NCBI GenBank assembly: GCA_024691065.1 | Contig: JAILOA010000274.1 | Location: 1 to 9,262 of the forward strand | Direction of reading: 5' to 3' | Source of the DNA: Lachnospiraceae bacterium | Lineage (GTDB): Bacteria; Bacillota; Clostridia; Lachnospirales; Lachnospiraceae | DNA length: 9,262 nucleotides | Part shown: one piece after another, positions 7,528 to 9,262 of the stretch | How the letters are laid out: each line of letters begins with the position of its first letter | Numbering within the stretch: position 1 is the stretch's first letter | The notes under the pieces: generated by a model | Told to the model about the DNA's origin: nothing | Database searches by the model: none | Seen by the model: only the letters and a program-made list of their open reading frames with translations | Translations under genes and position numbers: made by a program

Positions 7528-7740
7528 TTATTCCTTCTTGGAAACAACTACGGTTTCACCTGCAAATTCAAAGGTATCTCCAACATAAACCTTTTTTCCG
7601 CGTCGCAAATCGACCTCACCGTTTACCTTAACTTCACCGTTTAAAATAACATCCTTAGCTTCAACTCCGGAACCAACCAATCCGGCAAGCTTTAACGCCT
7701 GGCCAAGTTTGATAAACTCATCTTTAATAAAAATTTCCAT
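7528..7740 (-). CDS. rlbA: S4-domain RNA-binding protein YaaA/RlbA
   Basis: Small (70 residues) stand-alone S4 RNA-binding domain protein, the size of B. subtilis YaaA (RlbA), which is implicated in ribosome assembly. The S4 core covers about residues 11-58: KLGQALKLAGLVGSGVEAK (11-29), then VILNGEVKVNGEVDLRRGKKVYVGD (31-55) with the family's NGExxxRRGKK pattern and a basic patch at Arg46, Arg47, Lys49 and Lys50. It has no catalytic domain and no membrane segment. Its place between dnaN and recF is the conserved position of this gene in Firmicutes. The ATG at 7740 is preceded by AGGAAAG (7748-7754) with a 7-nt spacer. A GTTTTGGT/ACCAAAAC inverted repeat abuts that site and could regulate its access. 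The sequence shows RNA binding clearly; the ribosome role is from the family. Confidence 0.92.
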   Translation of the reverse strand: MEIFIKDEFIKLGQALKLAGLVGSGVEAKDVILNGEVKVNGEVDLRRGKKVYVGDTFEFAGETVVVSKKE

Positions 7741-7754
7741 AATACAACTTTCCT

Positions 7755-7815
7755 GTTTTGGTCAATGATATTCTTTAGTCCACTTCGAAACTTCCCCATA
7801 ACACCTAACCAAAAC
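7755..7815 (-). promoter_or_regulatory. Possible leader hairpin next to the rlbA Shine-Dalgarno
   Basis: Plus-strand GTTTTGGT (7755-7762) and ACCAAAAC (7808-7815) are exact inverted repeats. In the minus-strand RNA, pairing can extend through U-G, A-U and G-U to about 11 bp, with a 39-nt loop. The stem would end directly at the AGGAAAG Shine-Dalgarno (7748-7754). The second repeat copy (7833-7840) could pair instead, giving two alternative folds. This is seen by eye only. Confidence 0.35.
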
Positions 7816-7855
7816 CAATCTTAAATATAATAACCAAAACTAATCTTTAATTTAA
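7806..7855. repeat. 25-bp tandem repeat, two copies, in the dnaN-rlbA spacer
   Basis: Two adjacent 25-bp units (7806-7830 and 7831-7855) match at 22 of 25 positions with no gaps. Both begin with TAACCAAAAC, and the differences are at unit positions 11, 18 and 22. The third stretch to the right is too diverged to count. The repeats lie in the untranslated spacer between dnaN and rlbA; binding-site or leader function is inference. Confidence 0.75.
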
Positions 7856-7897
7856 TAAACTACAAAAATCAATAAATCATTTGATCAAAAACCTGCT

Positions 7898-7929
7898 AAA
7901 AATCCACAATATACTAACAAAAAGTGGAT
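7898..7929 (-). terminator. Weak hairpin plus T run downstream of dnaN (candidate terminator)
   Basis: On the minus strand, ATCCAC (7924-7929), a 16-nt loop and GTGGAT (7902-7907) are followed by four more T residues, 3-30 nt beyond the dnaN stop. The stem is only 6 bp with a large loop, so any termination would be partial. The same bases also resemble two opposed DnaA boxes: minus-strand TTATCCACT (7923-7931, 8 of 9 matches) and plus-strand AAATCCACA (7900-7908, 7 of 9). Confidence 0.25.
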
Positions 7930-7932
7930 AAA

Positions 7933-9057
7933 TCAGAAGTTAATCGGAAGAATCAGATAGATATAACTCTTTGACTCATCCCTTATAAAACAAGGAGACT
8001 TAGGATTTATGAAGTAAAAATCAATTTCCTCAGAATCAATGTTTTTAAGAGCATCAATCATAAACTTCGGATTGAAACCAATCTTCAAATCATCACCTGT
8101 CTTGGTTACATCTATATCTTCATTCATGGAACCAACAGAAGTCTTCATTGAAAAATTGATATGATCATCATAAATATCAAATATAATCGGCTTCTTATCG
8201 GATTCACGACGAAGAAGCAAACTTCTGTCTACTGTTTCAAGCATTTCTGCTTTATTGACAGTTACTTTAAGATTATGTGTATCCGTAAGCATCTTATCAA
8301 CATTATAATAATTACCATCGATAAGTCTTGATAAAACGGTGGTATTATCAAATTTGAAAGTTACATGATTATCACTAAAGTAAATAATTACTCTCTTTTC
8401 AATATCATCACTTATGATTTTACTTAATTCTCTCAATGTCTTGCCCGGAATAATAGCTCTTACATCTTTATATTCCTTAACAAGATTATGATTTCTGATT
8501 GCAATTCTGTTTCCGTCAAGAGCAACCATTCTAAGGTTATTACCCTTTATTTCAAAAAGCTCACCGGTCATAACCTTTGTATTTTCATTGTCTGATATTG
8601 AAAATTCAGTCTGATTAATAATATTTTTTAAATCATAATGAGAAATCTCAATATTCTCATCACCGGAAAAATTAGGAAGAAATACAAATTCATCGGTAGA
8701 CATAACTGCTATTTCAAATTTTACCTTACCTGATTTTATAAGCATTGTCCTATTCTTAATTCCTGAATCACTGTTTGTATCATCATTTACTTCCATTGTT
8801 ATTTCATTATTAGGTAATTTCTTTACTATCTCGGAAAACATCCTTGCTTCTACACAAATTTTTCCGCCTTCTATTACATTGGCATCTAATTCGGTTTCAA
8901 TACCTAATTCCAAATTATTAGATACAAGTCTAACCTTATTATCTTCTGCAACTATAGCAATAAAACTTAATATCTGCATAGTGCTTTTACTTGGAATTGC
9001 TCTTAAGGATATACCTATACCACTTGTTAATAATGATTTGTCACATACGATTTTCAT
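7933..9057 (-). CDS. dnaN: DNA polymerase III beta subunit (sliding clamp)
   Basis: Ring-shaped dimeric clamp that tethers DNA polymerase III and other repair and replication enzymes to DNA. The 374 residues fit three clamp domains of about 120 residues each. Recognisable signatures are MVALDGNRIAIR (177-188, the ATDGHRLA-type motif of domain 2), LSRLIDGNYYNVDKML (242-257, the variable form of the R-LIEG-FPNY motif, here without its proline), NPKSPCFIRD (351-360) and the C-terminal YLILPINF, which forms part of the protein-binding pocket. The ATG is preceded by GGAG with a 7-nt spacer (minus-strand TGGAGATAGTTTATG). It is the first gene in the window after the putative origin, and dnaA is expected beyond the right edge. 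The protein is more diverged than GyrA or GyrB, as usual for DnaN, but has no missing domain. Confidence 0.97.
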   Translation of the reverse strand: MKIVCDKSLLTSGIGISLRAIPSKSTMQILSFIAIVAEDNKVRLVSNNLELGIETELDANVIEGGKICVEARMFSEIVKKLPNNEITMEVNDDTNSDSGIKNRTMLIKSGKVKFEIAVMSTDEFVFLPNFSGDENIEISHYDLKNIINQTEFSISDNENTKVMTGELFEIKGNNLRMVALDGNRIAIRNHNLVKEYKDVRAIIPGKTLRELSKIISDDIEKRVIIYFSDNHVTFKFDNTTVLSRLIDGNYYNVDKMLTDTHNLKVTVNKAEMLETVDRSLLLRRESDKKPIIFDIYDDHINFSMKTSVGSMNEDIDVTKTGDDLKIGFNPKFMIDALKNIDSEEIDFYFINPKSPCFIRDESKSYIYLILPINF

Positions 9058-9082
9058 AAACTATCTCCATTCGATAAAGCTA

Positions 9083-9094
9083 TGATAATTATCA
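9083..9094. repeat. 12-bp palindrome TGATAATTATCA upstream of dnaN
   Basis: This is a perfect palindrome, 26 nt before the dnaN start. A DnaA-box-like TTATCAACA (9089-9097, one mismatch to TTATCCACA) overlaps its right half on the plus strand. It could be a DnaA or regulator site in the dnaN leader, or chance in AT-rich DNA. Confidence 0.4.
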
Positions 9095-9111
9095 ACATAA
9101 ATTTTCAATAA

Positions 9112-9123
9112 TTATCCGGATAA
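9112..9123. repeat. 12-bp palindrome TTATCCGGATAA upstream of dnaN
   Basis: This is a perfect palindrome whose halves each resemble the first six bases of a DnaA box (TTATCC). It contains the only CCGG in an otherwise nearly pure A/T stretch. It lies between the dnaN leader and the candidate unwinding tract. It may be a regulator operator or paired DnaA half-sites. Confidence 0.45.
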
Positions 9124-9144
9124 AAATTACTAACAAAATTTTGC

Positions 9145-9215
9145 TTAAAAAATAAATATAATAATATTAAATTATATAATAGTTTTAGTAGTAGAGTGTG
9201 TGAATTTGTAAATAA
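9145..9215 (-). other. Candidate origin unwinding region (DnaA boxes, DnaA-trios, A/T tract)
   Basis: Read on the minus strand, in order: TTATTTACA (9207-9215, 7 of 9 matches to TTATCCACA), an overlapping AAATTCACA (9199-9207, 6 of 9), a CACTC linker, then triplets CTA CTA CTA AAA CTA TTA (9194 down to 9177), then an A/T-only tract of 37 nt (9145-9181). DnaA-trios are defined as repeated 3'-(G/A)AT-5' on one strand beside DnaA boxes and an AT-rich element; five of six triplets fit in phase. The boxes lie on the dnaA side and the unwinding tract on the dnaN side, as I recall for B. subtilis. The boxes are degenerate, so the call depends on the ordered combination and the locus. Confidence 0.6.
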
Positions 9216-9262
9216 AATTCTAAAACGCTTATTTTATAGTACTTTGAGGCTAATATCTTTTG

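Larger units (their letters stand above)
9058..9262. other. Region upstream of dnaN, probably the dnaA-dnaN spacer
   Basis: These 205 nt are non-coding and very AT-rich. They hold the dnaN Shine-Dalgarno (9066-9069), two 12-bp palindromes (9083-9094 and 9112-9123), a 10-bp palindrome CAAAATTTTG (9134-9143), a pure A/T tract and DnaA-trio-like triplets. The rightmost bases show no recognisable DnaA C-terminus, so dnaA must end further right. No promoter with both good hexamers was found. TATAAT occurs on the minus strand within 9174-9180, but lacks a -35 at normal spacing. Confidence 0.6.

Noticed and set aside
9216..9262. Open minus-strand frame at the right edge as the dnaA 3' end
   Set aside because: The roughly 25 residues do not resemble the DnaA C-terminal domain and run into the candidate origin element.

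Overview
The window is a low-GC bacterial chromosome segment. It carries the conserved replication-origin gene cluster of Firmicutes, read entirely from the minus strand (right to left): dnaN, an S4-domain gene (yaaA/rlbA), recF, gyrB and gyrA. A two-gene class I fumarase (alpha then beta subunit) follows. Gene order, AT-rich spacers, GAGG/AGGA-type Shine-Dalgarno sites and a split oxygen-sensitive fumarase point to an anaerobic clostridial lineage. Lachnospiraceae is my best guess from the look of the proteins, not a demonstrated assignment.

Layout from the right edge: 9058-9262 is non-coding DNA upstream of dnaN, where dnaA would be expected just outside the window. It has the architecture of a bacterial origin unwinding region: degenerate DnaA boxes, a run of DnaA-trio-like triplets and a 37-nt pure A/T tract, in the same polarity as I recall for the Bacillus subtilis dnaA-dnaN spacer. 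dnaN (sliding clamp) follows, then a 192-nt spacer with a 25-bp tandem repeat and a possible leader hairpin touching the rlbA Shine-Dalgarno. rlbA, recF and gyrB are closely packed (gaps of 37 and 33 nt). gyrB and gyrA are separated by 117 nt. A perfect 15-bp inverted repeat starts exactly on the gyrA stop codon. The fumarase genes (27-nt gap) follow after a 157-nt spacer, and 199 nt of AT-rich DNA without a supported gene ends the window.

Functionally, the origin-side genes supply replication processivity (DnaN), ribosome-linked RNA binding (RlbA), gap repair (RecF) and negative supercoiling (GyrA2GyrB2). The fumarase pair interconverts fumarate and malate. All genes look intact and run away from the presumed origin, as expected for leading-strand genes on one arm.

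This is mainly a conserved housekeeping locus. I see no novel defence, mobile or biosynthetic system. The points worth a second look are the candidate origin unwinding element, the non-coding repeats and hairpins, and natural substitutions at the quinolone (GyrA Gly88) and coumarin (GyrB Gln144) contact positions.
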